Assembly (NCBI GenBank): GCA_030280995.1
Contig: JASXTE010000013.1
Coordinates: 8,587,001 to 8,651,000, forward strand
DNA length: 64,000 bases
Direction of reading: 5' to 3'
From: Hemileia vastatrix
Taxonomy: Eukaryota > Basidiomycota > Pucciniomycetes > Pucciniales > Zaghouaniaceae
In this document: one piece after another, positions 1 through 10,593 of the stretch
How the letters are laid out: every line of letters starts with the position of its first letter
Numbering within the stretch: position 1 is the first letter of the stretch
Notes under the pieces: model-generated
The model's input: the letters and a program-made list of their open reading frames with translations, nothing else
What the model was told of the DNA's origin: nothing
The model's database searches: none
Made by a program: the position numbers and the translations under genes

Positions 1-358
1 GGACTTCATGCAAAGACTTCAACACAACTTCTTGACCCTTCTTCTGAGTCATCACAACTTGAGGATTAGGATGTCTCCTCCTCATCAACCTTCTTCCTAA
101 AGCATAAAATCCAGGACTCTTCTTCTTGATTTCCACCCAAGTATCATCATCACAACTATCTGGCCTCTCCAAGGTCAACAGATATTCCACCAAAATAAAA
201 TAAAACCCAGACTGACCCCAGGTCTCATCTTCAAAATCCAAAAAAACAACATCCAAGGGTACAACTCTGTCATCAAAATCACCAATGTGAACATGAGCCA
301 ATTGACCAGCCCAACCAGGATACCAATCCTTAAATTTTGGCACATCCTTCTCTTTCAA
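1..358 (-). pseudogene. Element A pol, linker between RNase H and integrase (partial)
   Basis: Downstream on the minus strand of the TAG at 359-361 the same reading frame stays open to the window edge, beginning LKEKDVPKFKDWYPGWAG and rich in Asp, Glu and aromatic residues. Because the frame is unchanged and open for about 119 codons, I read the TAG as a late nonsense mutation and this stretch as the remainder of Pol leading into integrase. No integrase catalytic motif is reached before the edge. Confidence 0.6.
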
Positions 359-1801
359 CTAAATCTTGTGAGAATAATGTTCACTAATAAAAATACCATT
401 TTCCAAATTTGAGCTGTCCCAAACAACAACTCCATTTTCATCAACAAAAACATCCTGATCACCAGAATCAAGATCAGTTCCAGCCAGTTTAGCCTCTTGG
501 GGGAGGTCAAAAAAATCTTCAGCACCCTTTGTGCTGGCCCTAACCACTTGAACATCTTCATTAAACTCTTCAGCCTCAGAATCTTCATCTGTAGGTGGCC
601 TCCTTGATAATCCATCAGGCATTGTAAAAGTTTTTCCTGGTTTGTGTACCAGGTCAAAAGAAAAATGTTGAATAAATGCCACCCACCTAGTCATTGGAGC
701 ATTTGGAAGACTAGGTGTATTGATCATCTGAAACAAAGATTTTGCATCAACCTGAAGCTCAAAATGCTGCCCCCACAAAACAGTCTGTAGCTTCTTTAAA
801 ATTTTTGCTACACTGCACAATTCCAACTTAGGTTGAGAAAACTTAGATTCCACCTCCTCAAACACCACAGACTCATATCTTACTGGCCTGACCCTTCCAG
901 TTTTATCTTTGTGAGACAAAACAGCACCAGCAGCAATATAGCTTGAGTCCACTTCCAGATAAATTTTTCCAGAACCAACACCATAATCCAACTTGTGAAG
1001 AACAATATCTTCCCCAACAACCTTTTTCAACTTCTGAAAAGCCTCTTCACACTCTTCAGTCCATTCACAATCTGCATCTTTCCTGGTCAACCTCCTTAAA
1101 GGTGAAGCCAAAAAAGAATAATCCTTAATAAAAATCCTGACATATACACACACACCCAAAAATCCCCTGACTTCAGTAGTATTTTTAGGCCTTGGCCATG
1201 ACTGAATTTTATTAATTATTTTCTTTGCCATAATCCTTCCCTCTTTACATACCACATGACCCAGAATTTCCAAAGCAGGAACACAACAACAGAATTTTGA
1301 CCCTGAAATGGTTAAACCAGCCTCTTCAATCCAAAAAAACACTCTCTCTAGAGTTATTTCATATTCCCAAACAAACCTCCTTATGCCAGGGTTCTCCATT
1401 AACACCTCATTACCATAATCAGTGGATGGTCCTTTAATTCCACCATCATCAATAAAAATACCAGCATGAGTAGGAACCTCATCCTGAAAAATCCAAGCCA
1501 TCTGTGATTGATATACTGCCACTGAATTAGTTGCTCCTTGAGGCAATCTAGTGAGCTGAAATCTTCCCAAAGGAGTCTCAAAAGTTGTGAGAGGCCTTGA
1601 ATCCGTATGAAGTTCCCTCTCTTCATAACCACCCATAATATCACCCAAACCATAACACACCCTTCCAGAAAAAGCTTCAACAAAATCCTCTTCACTTGGT
1701 GGCATACCAGCATCCTTGATAGTGACTCTATTCAAGGCTCTAAGATCATGAACCACCCTCAACTTTCCATTCTGCTTCTTTACAAAGAAAACCAGACTTG
1801 A
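359..1801 (-). pseudogene. Element A pol: reverse transcriptase and RNase H
   Basis: A 467-codon open stretch. RT landmarks are VHDLRALN near the start, YGLGDIMGGY, the LPQGATNS loop and the catalytic FIDD about 100 residues in. RNase H follows with an acidic LEVDSS motif near residue 270. The order and spacing match Ty3/gypsy Pol, which copies element RNA into DNA and degrades the template RNA. The frame continues upstream through VFFVKKQNGK to a TAG at 1802-1804, where relatives typically carry Tyr in the SSY..W/F motif, so the true domain starts further upstream. Both flanking stops are in frame, so Pol was once continuous here. Confidence 0.85.
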
Positions 1802-2479
1802 CTAACTGGATGTCAATTGTTTGTATAACCCAGTCCTGAATCTTTCCCTAAAAATCTCCACAAAATCCTCTCTGATAGCAGCTGGAATCGGAATAGGTTT
1901 GACTTGCCAAGGTTCATGAAAAACCACAGGAATCAAGTAAGGTTCCCCATAAGAGTGCTTCAACACACCCCTTTTCTCCTCAACAAAAGCCACAGCTTTT
2001 TCCCTTAGCACAATAACATGGAACAAAAACTTATTTTCTTCTTCAGAAAACCACCCATCAGGACCAAAATTAACAACTTTCAACCTTTCCACAGTCACCC
2101 TAGCCATCTCTACAAATTCTGGAGGATTCTTCACCAAAGGAGTACAGTACAGATCTCTTGATAAAGGAGGTCTTTTCAGTGGCAGATTAAAACCCACAGG
2201 CATAGGCATAGTGACAGGCCTAATATTCTGTGCTACCTTCTTATACTTTGCCACTCCACATTCAACTTGAGGGATATTCACGAAATCTTCACCACCAGAC
2301 CTGGAGCAAAAACCAAAGGTTTCCCCATTGCTCACATGTGTGGCCAAGGTAATGTTTTTGAAAGGTGTAGAAGAAACCCTAGCGGTGCACAATTGGGAGT
2401 ACTTACTTTTAGACCCCAATCTTACCACTCCAAATCTTTTCCGCAATACCAAATCTTCATCTTCACTTCTGTTGTCCAA
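1802..2479 (-). pseudogene. Element A pol: region upstream of the RT palm
   Basis: Encodes the stretch preceding RT in basidiomycete gypsy Pol: KYKKVAQNIRPV, then DGWFSEEENKFLFHVI, then the proline-rich IPVVFHEPWQVKPIPIPAAI and FRERFRTGLY. It is in frame with the RT block and separated from it only by TAG 1802-1804. The first 50 codons derive from the duplicated linker and are probably not ancestral coding sequence. I infer that this belongs to the same polyprotein. Confidence 0.7.
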
Positions 2480-2890
2480 ATCTTCAAATCTTTATTCATC
2501 TTCAGAATCAGCTCTTTTAAAATTGTGCAGTTTATCCTCATGCTGGAGGCCCAAAAATTGATCTTGATGATCTTCTTTCTTCATAATTTTCTGCAGTTTA
2601 ACTTCATGCTGGAGGCCCAAAAATTGATCTTGACAATCTTCACAAAAATATTTTGAATCTTCTTTCTTCATTATCTTCAGATTTTTTTTTTTGATTTTCT
2701 TGAATTATCTTGAAATTTTTATCTTCTTTTCTTGAGTTTTCTTCTGACCTACAAAAACAACCAGGGGTTTCCCCAATTCTCACAAGTGTGGCCCAGGTAA
2801 TGCTTTTAAAAGGTGTAGAAGAAACCCTAGCGGTGCACAATTGGGAGGACTTACTTTTAGACCCCAATCTCACCACCCCAAAACTTTTTT
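2327..2890. repeat. Direct duplications in the element A protease-RT linker
   Basis: A segment of about 120 bp at 2327-2450 recurs at 2770-2890, including AGAAACCCTAGCGGTGCACA in both. Between them a shorter unit containing GCTGGAGGCCCAAAAATTGA is repeated about 70 bp apart (near 2541 and 2609). These duplications expanded the linker and may explain the frame change between protease and RT. Confidence 0.85.
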
Positions 2891-3138
2891 GCATATCTTT
2901 CAATAAAGATAAATAACTAATCTTCTTCCTTGAGCTTGAATTAAAAATAATTGAGAATCTTGAGAGAGAACAGAGACTTGATAAAAAACTTGATGAATAC
3001 TTGCAGAGAAGAGAAAAATTAAAGAGAGAAAGTTAAAAATCCACTTGGTATATCTCCAAGGGAGCTGACCTACAACAACCTGGGATTTCCTCATCTTGGG
3101 GAGAGGTTGTAGCACTAGGGTGATCAGCCCTCATTACT

Positions 3139-3630
3139 CTAAAAAAACAGACTCTTATTAGAGCCTGAGCCACACTCCAAAAAACCAGAGGCGGCACCTA
3201 CTTCTTTTCTTCTCCTGCAACAATCCATGCACTGGCACATTGAAGATAAACCAGGCCTGGTCTCCCAACCATCCTCTCCAGGGGATGATAACCTCATGTG
3301 AAGTATCCTTTCATCTTCACCAGTAAACTCCAAACTGATTCCCAAAACAAATTGATAAACAATTCTTGCATGAAAATCCATCAAGAATGGCCAACCCAAA
3401 ACAGCTTTAACTGTTCCCTTAGCAATATAAAAATGAACCTTCCCTGAGGCTCCACCAACATCTAACTTCACAAACTCAGAAGTTCCAACCAATTCAGTGA
3501 TATGGCCACCAATCCCTCTCAAATTACCGCCAATACCAGTTTTGATGGGGAGGCCCAAATGAGTAGCCTCAAACAAAGAAATCAGGTTTATCTGAGAACC
3601 TGAAACCACCAATGCCTTGCCTCCATGCAA
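3139..3630 (-). pseudogene. Element A aspartic protease
   Basis: Retropepsin-like fold: a GSQINLIS segment after the active-site position, then GIGG..ITELVGTSEFVKL and the conserved VLGWPFLMDF. The catalytic triad should read Asp-Ser/Thr-Gly, but the sequence reads VVSGS, so the catalytic Asp appears replaced by Val (one base change would do it). The upstream part continues in another frame (3588-4124), so a frameshift lies near 3610. It would have cleaved the polyprotein; as it stands it is dead. Confidence 0.7.
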
Positions 3631-4583
3631 TTCAGAGTGACATTGACATAACCCAGAGGAGCAGAAAAATGAGTTTCCAACCCCTTGCCAAACTTTTCAG
3701 CAGAATCACAAATGTATTCCACCTCCCCAGAAGAACCTCTTCTCCTTGTCAAAAACTTTTTCTGTCTATCAGCCAACCCTGGACTGATAGCATACAATTC
3801 CCCATATGTAAGGGAAACCTGACACTGATTCATCCTTTCCAGGACAGAGTCCATATCATTAAATTGAAAAGAAACTACTGGCCTCTCAAGGTGAGCTCTT
3901 TGCTTCACTACCTTGGTCCTAGAAGCTTCTTGAGGACCAGCACCACCAACAGATTTACCATTAACAGGAACCAAACCAGATCCCTCACCAGAACCTCTAA
4001 CTCCAGCAGACTTTGGCAATGAAGCCAAAGGGACATCCTCCTGAGAGTCAGAATCAACCTCCATTGGCATTGGCTCACCATTCATGTTCAATGCACCAAA
4101 ACTAGGGGGGCCCATGTCAGCCATACCCTTCTGAATCTTTTACAGCTCCTCTTTGCTGTACCTCTTCCTAGCTGCACTCAGCTTAGGATCCACCTTTGAA
4201 GCATTTGGCTTTGGTTGGGCCTGAGAACTGCTTTTAGGCCTTCCCACCTTCCCTGCTTCCACATCATAAACACCAGCCAAGAATTCTCCACTTGACTGTC
4301 CACCACAGGAATACAACTCCAAACCACCAAAGGAAGTAGAAAAAGAGACCTTATTGACCTCCTTCCCCTTTCCCTTGACATCATCATCCTCATTACCTGA
4401 AGACTTCCCCTGATCAGGAATCTCCTCAAACCATGTCCTCCTTTGATTGAGACCACCCCTTCTACTGACCAAATCTTCAGGAGCCTGCCCCTCACTGGGC
4501 TTCAAAAATGAACTATCAGCAAACTTGTAAACCCTGCCATCAAATTCCACCTTTCCTTCAGACACATCCTGTTCAATGCCCAA
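3588..4583 (-). pseudogene. Element A gag C-terminal region and protease start
   Basis: Two open stretches in one frame, broken only by a TAA at 4140-4142. The first is hydrophilic, Ser/Lys/Gln-rich linker (PKSSSQAQPKPN). The second carries LTYGELYAISPGLADRQKKF, a segment typical of the region just ahead of the protease in basidiomycete gypsy elements, then SAPLGYVNVTLN leading into the protease. It lies one frame away from the upstream Gag block. Confidence 0.65.
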
Positions 4584-5512
4584 AAATCATTGGACCTGTG
4601 CCCCCTCCTACTGCAATCAGAGCAGACCCAAGGATCACCCCTACCAGCCCTCCTATCAAAATCTCTAGGCTGAGAAGGTGCCTTATTGACCTTCTTAGCC
4701 TCCTGAACAAAAATATGCAGCTGCTTTGTGAGATCAGCCAACTGCTCCACCACAGGGTCCCTCTCCAGTTTGGGAACCTGCACCATATTCTTCTCCTCCT
4801 TCTTCACCCTAACTTCCTCTTCAGCCAAAGCCTCACTGACTTTGCTGACATATTTGGCACACCCCTCCTGATAAGTTTCCACAGCCAATAACTTCAAATG
4901 GGCCTCAACAGCCTCCTTCACCTTATCCAAGGCAGGCAACTTCCGGTCCCCATTAGAAAGAGTCTTCATCAAGTCCTTCCTTGACAGCTCCTTCAACACA
5001 TCCATCTTGACATCTCTAGTCAGGGCAGACCAAAAAACATCCTTGGAAGCATTTTCTTCTGCCAGCTCCTCCACTTCCACCAAGTATTCCACCACAGGAT
5101 CAAACTGTAGCAGAAACTTTCTGTAACTATGAAAGTTACTTACACTACCATAAGATTTCCATTCACTGACAGCCTTGTTCAGATCCACCATAGTGAACCT
5201 GACACCCCATCTATCTACCGTCTCCCTACACAAAAACTTCCAATCCCTCTTCTTGTAGCCAGAAATGGCCACAATCTCCTTCTCCACTGCCCTTTCACCA
5301 ATGAAGAAGATAATCTGCTTCACCATGTCCAGGTAAGAAGAGCCATCCACTCCAGCAGCAGTTTCATACTTCTCCAGAAACCACTTGACATCCTCCCCAT
5401 TAAACTTGGTACCATCCCAAGTTTTAATCCTAACACACTCCTTGACCATCACAGCAGGAGGACCATCTCCCCCATTGACAGTCACCACAGGAATGGAGGA
5501 ACCAGAAGCCAT
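4502..5512 (-). pseudogene. Element A Gag (capsid/nucleocapsid)
   Basis: Start chosen at the ATG of MASGSSIPV, seven codons inside the longest open frame. The body has VRIKTWDGTKFNGEDVKWFLEKYE and later FHSYRKFLLQFDP, consistent with a retrotransposon Gag capsid domain, followed by a charged helical segment and a nucleocapsid motif CSDCSRRGHRSND. That is a CCHC zinc knuckle whose last ligand appears mutated. The frame then runs into unrelated residues, so a frameshift follows the knuckle. Gag would assemble cytoplasmic particles. Confidence 0.75.
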
Positions 5513-5582
5513 TCCTCCAGACCAAAACACCAAAAAGAGCCAACCAAAGAAAAAAGAGATTCCAAAGAACTAGCAAGTTCTA

Positions 5583-5599
5583 CCCCATGTTTGGCTCCA
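5583..5599 (-). promoter_or_regulatory. Primer-binding-site candidate of element A
   Basis: On the minus strand, five bases after the LTR end (TCTACA), lies TGGAGCCAAACATGGGG. It starts with TGG, as expected for pairing with a tRNA CCA end, and sits between LTR and gag. Which tRNA it pairs with was not determined. Confidence 0.45.
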
Positions 5600-5603
5600 G
5601 AAA

Positions 5604-6280
5604 TGTAGACAATCCTATAGTACTAGCTATAGGCCTTGGCCAAGGGAGTTGGAGAAAAACCAGAGAGAAAATCCCCTGTCCCTTTAGAAAAATAGAGTGA
5701 GATTTACTTGCTAAAGTAAGTTGGTTCCTGTTTGCTAAAGCCCCTTTTTCAACACACTTGACTGCTTGATGAGCCAAGAAAGTAGTCCCGAGACAGACTA
5801 CCAGACCAAAGAACTGAAATTTAGACCAATTTCCACACCAGAGACAGCAAATATACTTGATGTAGGCTGCAAATACACACCAGAGACAGCAATAATACTT
5901 GCTATAGCTTGCAAGACTATAACAGAGAAAACAGTTGCCAAAGTTAAGTTAAATGAAAAACTCACTTGCAACAAAAACAGCCAAATTGTGGCCAGAAAAC
6001 AGTGAAAACTGAGTGAGGAACAAGGATATCACCTCCGGATGGTTTTATGATAATTAAAGTTGCCCCAAACTTACTTATTAAGTATGTACACACAGACCAC
6101 TATCTAAGAGCCCATGCACACCAACAAATTTGGCGCCTGTACCAGCCAAATTGAATAAAAAACCCTCCAGAAGCACTCCCCAACCTTCTAAAACAGAGGC
6201 AGGCGGGCTGCCCAATGTCGGAGGTGCCTCCTGAAATGGCCTGGCCTCCCTGAAGCCAGAAAACCAATAAATACACCTAA
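5604..6280 (-). repeat. Element A 5' LTR (right boundary unresolved)
   Basis: The LTR end on the minus strand is TCTACA (plus strand TGTAGA at 5604), directly before the primer-site candidate. No second copy is in the window, so the outer end cannot be fixed; the composition change near 6250-6280 is the best estimate. It contains a short internal tandem repeat at 5836-5935. Confidence 0.5.
5836..5935. repeat. Short tandem repeat in the element A LTR
   Basis: Two clear copies and a partial third of a unit of about 46 bp beginning ACCAGAGACAGCAA and containing ATACTTG and GCTTGCAA/GCTGCAA. Confidence 0.7.
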
Positions 6281-6289
6281 TCTACTTAT

Positions 6290-6690
6290 AAAAATTCACT
6301 ACAACTACTAAAACCCTTAAAACACAAAATTACGCTATAACAACATTGAGACATGAAATATAGAGCAAAATTAGCCCTATCTAATGGTACTAAGCACTTA
6401 ACCCTAAGACTTAAGGTTATCCCGTGAAACACAAAAAACAAAATTAAACAGCTATCTTTTGTAACTGAAAAATGAGGAAATGACCCCCTAAAACTTAGAA
6501 TATGAAAAATATTATCAGGACATGAAATATAGAGAAAAACCGGTGCTATCCAATGATAGTACCCACATACCCGCAGCTTCAATATTCACGGAATAAAACC
6601 TAAAAAACACCCAATTCTTCAACAGATGCCAATTAAGACATGCACAAGCAGCACCAAACAACACAACAAAGGCCCCTGCCAATGTTGGAA
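6290..6690. repeat. Diverged two-copy repeat of unknown origin
   Basis: Two related copies about 180 bp apart share ACATGAAATATAGAG followed by a CTATC.AATG.TA.TA segment (near 6351 and 6520). Nothing coding is visible; the ORFs here are chance. It separates element A from fragment B. Confidence 0.5.
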
Positions 6691-6694
6691 GACC

Positions 6695-7845
6695 ACACCG
6701 TAAGTGTTGATAATCACTGTTTCAGGAACATAAGCAGGATTATCATCATTGTTAGGTAGAGGTACTCTAGATAACAGATCCAAATTAAAGTGTAAAGTTC
6801 CTTCTCTATGTGTAATATTCATCGTTCCTCAGTATTCTTGTACAACCGATTTCCATCTAAAAATATGCCTATTAGGAGTTTTTATGTTTAGGAGTGACTT
6901 AACTGAACTTAAGTCAGTTATTAACCTAAAGTTTTTGTCTTCAAGTTAATAATGTAGCTTCTCAAGAGCCCATACTTCTTCCAAGAATTCAAGTTGAGTA
7001 GCACCATGTTTCAATTCACTACTTCTTAGATTACTTGAAATATAGAAAATTACTACTTCTGATATGTTTCCATCAATAAGTTGTTTTTGATGCAAAGCAG
7101 CACCCAAACCAATAAAACTTACATCAGTATACAAGAAAAAAGGTAATCGGAAATCTGGTAATCACAAGATGGGGGCTGTCATTAAAAATTCTTTCATTTT
7201 TTCAAAAGCTTGTTTTCTTTCATTCTTCCCAATGAAAGCTTCTGATTTCTTTATCAGTGTGGTCAATGGTTCAGCAACTAATTGGTAGTTCTTTATATAT
7301 TTTCTATAATAACCACACATTCCATGAAAATATTTTACATCCTTTCTATCTTGAGGAATTTCAATAATAATGATTGAAGCCACCTTATTTTGGTCTACAC
7401 ATATTTGTAAGCCAGATAAAATATAACCAAGAACTTTTAAAGACTCAAACCCAAATTTAAATTTTTTCAACGCAAGGGTCATTTTTATTTCATCCATCTT
7501 CTGAAATACTTTTTTTAAATGGATTAAGTGTTCATCATATGTCTTACAGAACAGTATAATGTAAACAAAGTATACCATTAAACATCCTTCAATCATTTCA
7601 TTATGGAAAGTTATATCCATTAACCTCTGACATACTGAAGGAGCATTTTTTAGTTCAAATGGCATCCTGAAATAATGGTAAATTCCCATATGTGTTGTTA
7701 TCAACAAAAAGTTCTGTGAGTTCTTTTCAACAGGAATTGGATAGTACCCTTCATTTCCATCTAGGAAACCTATATACTTATCACCTTTACGGGTAGAATT
7801 TATAGAGGCAATCCTTGTCAAGTGGTAAATATCTTCTACTGTAAA
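6695..7845 (-). pseudogene. Fragment B: chromovirus RT and RNase H, inverted
   Basis: A minus-strand piece of the chromovirus family that dominates the window. It starts at the RT motif TVEDIYHL right at the LTR of element C and runs through FLDGNEGYY, MPFELKNAPSV and VLGYILSGLQICVDQNKV to RNase H (YTDVSFIGLGAALHQKQ) and LDLLSRVPLPN, ending near TYGVV. The catalytic YIDD is replaced by YFVY. Frame breaks occur at about 7150 and 6830. Closest in the window to element H. Its gag half is not found nearby. Confidence 0.8.
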
Positions 7846-9107
7846 TTCCAGTTAGGCTGTCTCAGGATCCCAATAAAATGTATAATACTTTATTAAAGGA
7901 ATTAAAGTGTTGTATCTTATGTAGTTAAAATAATATTTTATTACATGATAAAATTATATAAACATTTTATTAAAAATAAGTAAAATGAACATTGTATTAA
8001 TTTTATTATTAAATAAATTATTTATATACTTAAATCAAACATAATATATATTATATACTATAAATCCTGGCACATTTTTATGTATTTAATATTAATAAAT
8101 TAATGATTAATTAAATACAAACATATATTATGATTACAATTGTAAAATTGAATTATAATGCAATTAAAATTTAATTAATTAAATCTATATATATTAAATA
8201 AACTTTCTCATATGTTATAATACATAAATATTTGGCTCTTTTTTGACCCTTAATTGCGTCAGAAAATGTATTGAATAAGTTAAAACACTTACTTAATAAA
8301 ATAAATTAAAATACTTATTTTGAATCAGTAATTCATTAAATTAATTACTTGTTCTCACTTAATTAAATTATTAATTAAATGGAATAGTTTAAAAAATTTA
8401 TTAATTTCTGTTTTGGATTGAATTGATTACATAAATGTTGCATCAAAATTCCATTATTGTATTGGTTCAATTAAAACCATTTTAATACTCATTGTAATGA
8501 CTATTTTGGATAAATTACTCACAGCTTCCATTATTACAAATTAATGTAGTTACTCACTATTTTAATTAACTGGGATTGAAAATTTATTATGGGAATATTA
8601 TTTCTTATTTTATGACTTAATTATTTGTCTCATATTTTTCTCTTAATATCCAGGTTTCATTATTATTCTTTTATATTCTTGTTTAATTTTATTATCATTT
8701 TGTACTTACAAATTTTTGGCACTTCAGAGGACCCCTTGCCTATAAAAGGGCCTTGGGTAATCCCCTTCAGCTCTAGCACTTACTTTACTCTAGCATATTT
8801 TAAATATTATTAATTATTTTACTTTTTAAACACGTCTGTTACCTTAAACGTTAAATAAATATCTAAATGTTGCATTTAGAGTCTTTTAATTATTTGTAAT
8901 TGATATTTATGAAGAGAGAGATAAAAGTACTTACTATTTTAATACCTTTAAACAATTGTAAAAAGTCCTAAAAATTCTTCTATATCATTTTCATTTAACC
9001 TTTAATTCCTGGTGACTTTCTCCTATTTTTTATCTACAATTCACTATCTTCTCTTTCCTATTCCTTTTCTCCTCTTTATTATCTTCTTCTAGACAAACCG
9101 GCCAATA
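7846..9107 (+). repeat. Element C 5' LTR
   Basis: Start by alignment with the F LTR (TTCCAGTTAGGCTGTCTCAGGA here, TGTCAGCCAGGCTATCTCAGGA in F), so the terminal TG has decayed. The end is set at CCGGCCAATA, matching CCGGCTGATA in F. Mostly A+T. A TATA box lies at 8741 and the CTTCTAGAC segment near the end is shared with other LTRs in the window. Confidence 0.75.
8741..8747 (+). promoter_or_regulatory. TATA box of the element C LTR
   Basis: TGCCTATAAAAGGGCC, positioned in the LTR like the TATA boxes of the other LTRs in the window (TGCCTATATAAGG or TGCCTATAAAAAG). Confidence 0.65.
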
Positions 9108-9904
9108 ATTTCAGGCCCTTTCAAATAACAAAAATGACTATTTTGGACAGATGACTTGATGCATGGACCACCTCATGCAACTTAGCAAATTTTTGCCGCA
9201 ACCATCTTTCAAACTTGGGTTCTGTGTATTAGGTTTATATATTATTAAATAAGTATATATTTTAAAGTGATTTTTTGATAACTATATTAAGTCAACCTTT
9301 GCACCTATGAACTATATAATTAAATTTATATTGCAATAACAGTGCCTTAGCTTTTTGCTGAGCCACTGAGTGTAAGTGATCAATTTTTCAAGAATTTTTT
9401 TTCCTAGTTGACAATAATAGAGCAACCCTCTTAGTCCCAGATTATCATTAATTTTTCATTAAATTATTAAATTAATTTTTTAATTAGTTTTTTGATATTA
9501 TTGGTTGACAATAATAGTACTCTGTGCTTAATCCCAACATTGCCATTTAATTTTTAAATTTTTAATATTGGTTGACAATAATAGTACTCTGTACTTAGTC
9601 CCAATTATCATCATTTTATTTGGTATTATTATTTTTTGGTTGACATTTATACTCTGGTATTTGTCCCATTTTAATAATTTGTGGTTATTATTTTATATTA
9701 TAAATAAGATCACATTAACTTAAAAAAAAAAATATATTTTTTTGAGTATTATTTTTTTTAAATAATAATCTTAATAAAATTTTTATTTTTAATTTAATTT
9801 TAACTCAACTAATATTGTGATATTTATATTGTTTTAAAATATTGAAACTACCTTTTGAAAATTCAACTCACTCTTGTTGAAATTTTGTTTATTTTTTAGT
9901 TATC
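9108..9904 (+). promoter_or_regulatory. Element C 5' leader
   Basis: Untranslated stretch between LTR and gag. It holds the conserved box ATTTCAGGCCCTTTC directly after the LTR, a TTTTTGCCGCAACC motif at 9191-9204, a GTAAGT splice donor at 9372-9377, the hairpin array 9404-9668 and a TTTTTTAG acceptor at 9899 just before the gag ATG at 9905. No ORF. The same order is seen in J, K, G and F; H shares the box, donor and an array of its own. Confidence 0.7.
9404..9668 (+). repeat. Leader hairpin array of element C (4 units)
   Basis: Four units at 9404-9440, 9501-9537, 9568-9604 and 9637-9668. Each has an outer stem (TTGG/CCAA, TGG/CCA, imperfect in unit 1), an unpaired TT on the 5' side, an inner GAC/GTC stem (GAC/ATC in unit 2), and an inner hairpin: AGTAC/GTACT in unit 3, ATAC/GTAT in unit 4, AGAG/CTCT in unit 1. 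Stems change together between units. Function unknown; packaging or dimerisation is my inference. Confidence 0.75.
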
Positions 9905-10593
9905 ATGTCAAATAATTTAACTGAGAGCAAGGTCAACTTGAATGTGGATGAAATTGAAGTAGAATGTGAGGTTGACTCTGTAGGTTCCTCTAAATTGACT
10001 TATAAAAATTCTTTTACTGACAAATATAAATCAAATTCTTCAGGATGTGAAAATTTCAGGAGTGTTAAAAACTCCCTTCCCTAACAACTCTGAGGGAAGC
10101 CAAACTTCTAATAAATCTGAAGATACTTTAAAGGGAGTAAAGATAAAAAAGATTCCACTGTCACAGCAGGTAAAAAACTTTTCCAATCACATAAAGGAAC
10201 TAAAAACAGACAATATGACCTACAAGGGAAAGGTGGACACCCTCTGGGGGAAAACACAGGAGCTCATGGATCAAAAAAGGCACATCCTCCTCCCTCATAG
10301 ACCAACCAGACTCATCAGTCCCATTAAACCTCAGCTATTCCCAGAAAAATCAAAAAACACAGGAAATGGAGTAGTGGAAATGGGACTATCTCATGAACCA
10401 CTACCAGCAGAATTTGGAGCATCAACCAGCTCATCAACCTGGCCCATCCACAACACAAACTTACCATAAACAACCCCATCCTTATCAGGGAGGCAGAAAA
10501 AAGAAAGCACAGGGGAAGTTTCCTTCCTTGCCATGGTGAGTGATTTGTTTGATAAATATGTTGGTATTTATAATAATAAACTTTCCTCTACAG
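9905..10593 (+). pseudogene. Element C gag 5' part with overlapping spliced ORF X
   Basis: ATG at 9905 starts an acidic segment ending VECEVDS. A 64 nt intron (9980-10043; GTAGGT, ACTGAC branch, TTCAG) follows. Removing it joins the start to a frame encoding VKIKKIPLSQQVKNFSNHIK, a heptad-like helix, then KWDY and RKKKAQGKFPSLPW-stop. A one-base indel near 10365 separates the helix from the KWxWDY part. A second 58 nt intron-like segment (10536-10593; GTGAGT..CTACAG) starts at the PW-stop codon. The unspliced frame continues into Gag. Confidence 0.7.

Larger units (their letters stand above)
1..6280 (-). mobile_element. Element A: decayed Ty3/gypsy LTR retrotransposon
   Basis: On the minus strand this reads 5' LTR, primer-binding-site candidate, gag, protease, reverse transcriptase and RNase H; integrase and 3' LTR would lie left of the window. 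The RT is of the basidiomycete Ty3/gypsy kind, with FIDD in place of YIDD. Reading frame changes occur after the Gag zinc knuckle, inside the protease and between protease and RT, and there are in-frame stops in gag and pol, so it is inactive. Its coding sequence is richer in G+C than the chromoviruses to the right. The right boundary near 6250-6280 is not resolved. Confidence 0.85.

Noticed and set aside
2267..2916. Plus-strand ORFs across elements A and H
   Set aside because: Antisense shadows of the minus- or plus-strand gag and pol regions, without recognisable motifs.
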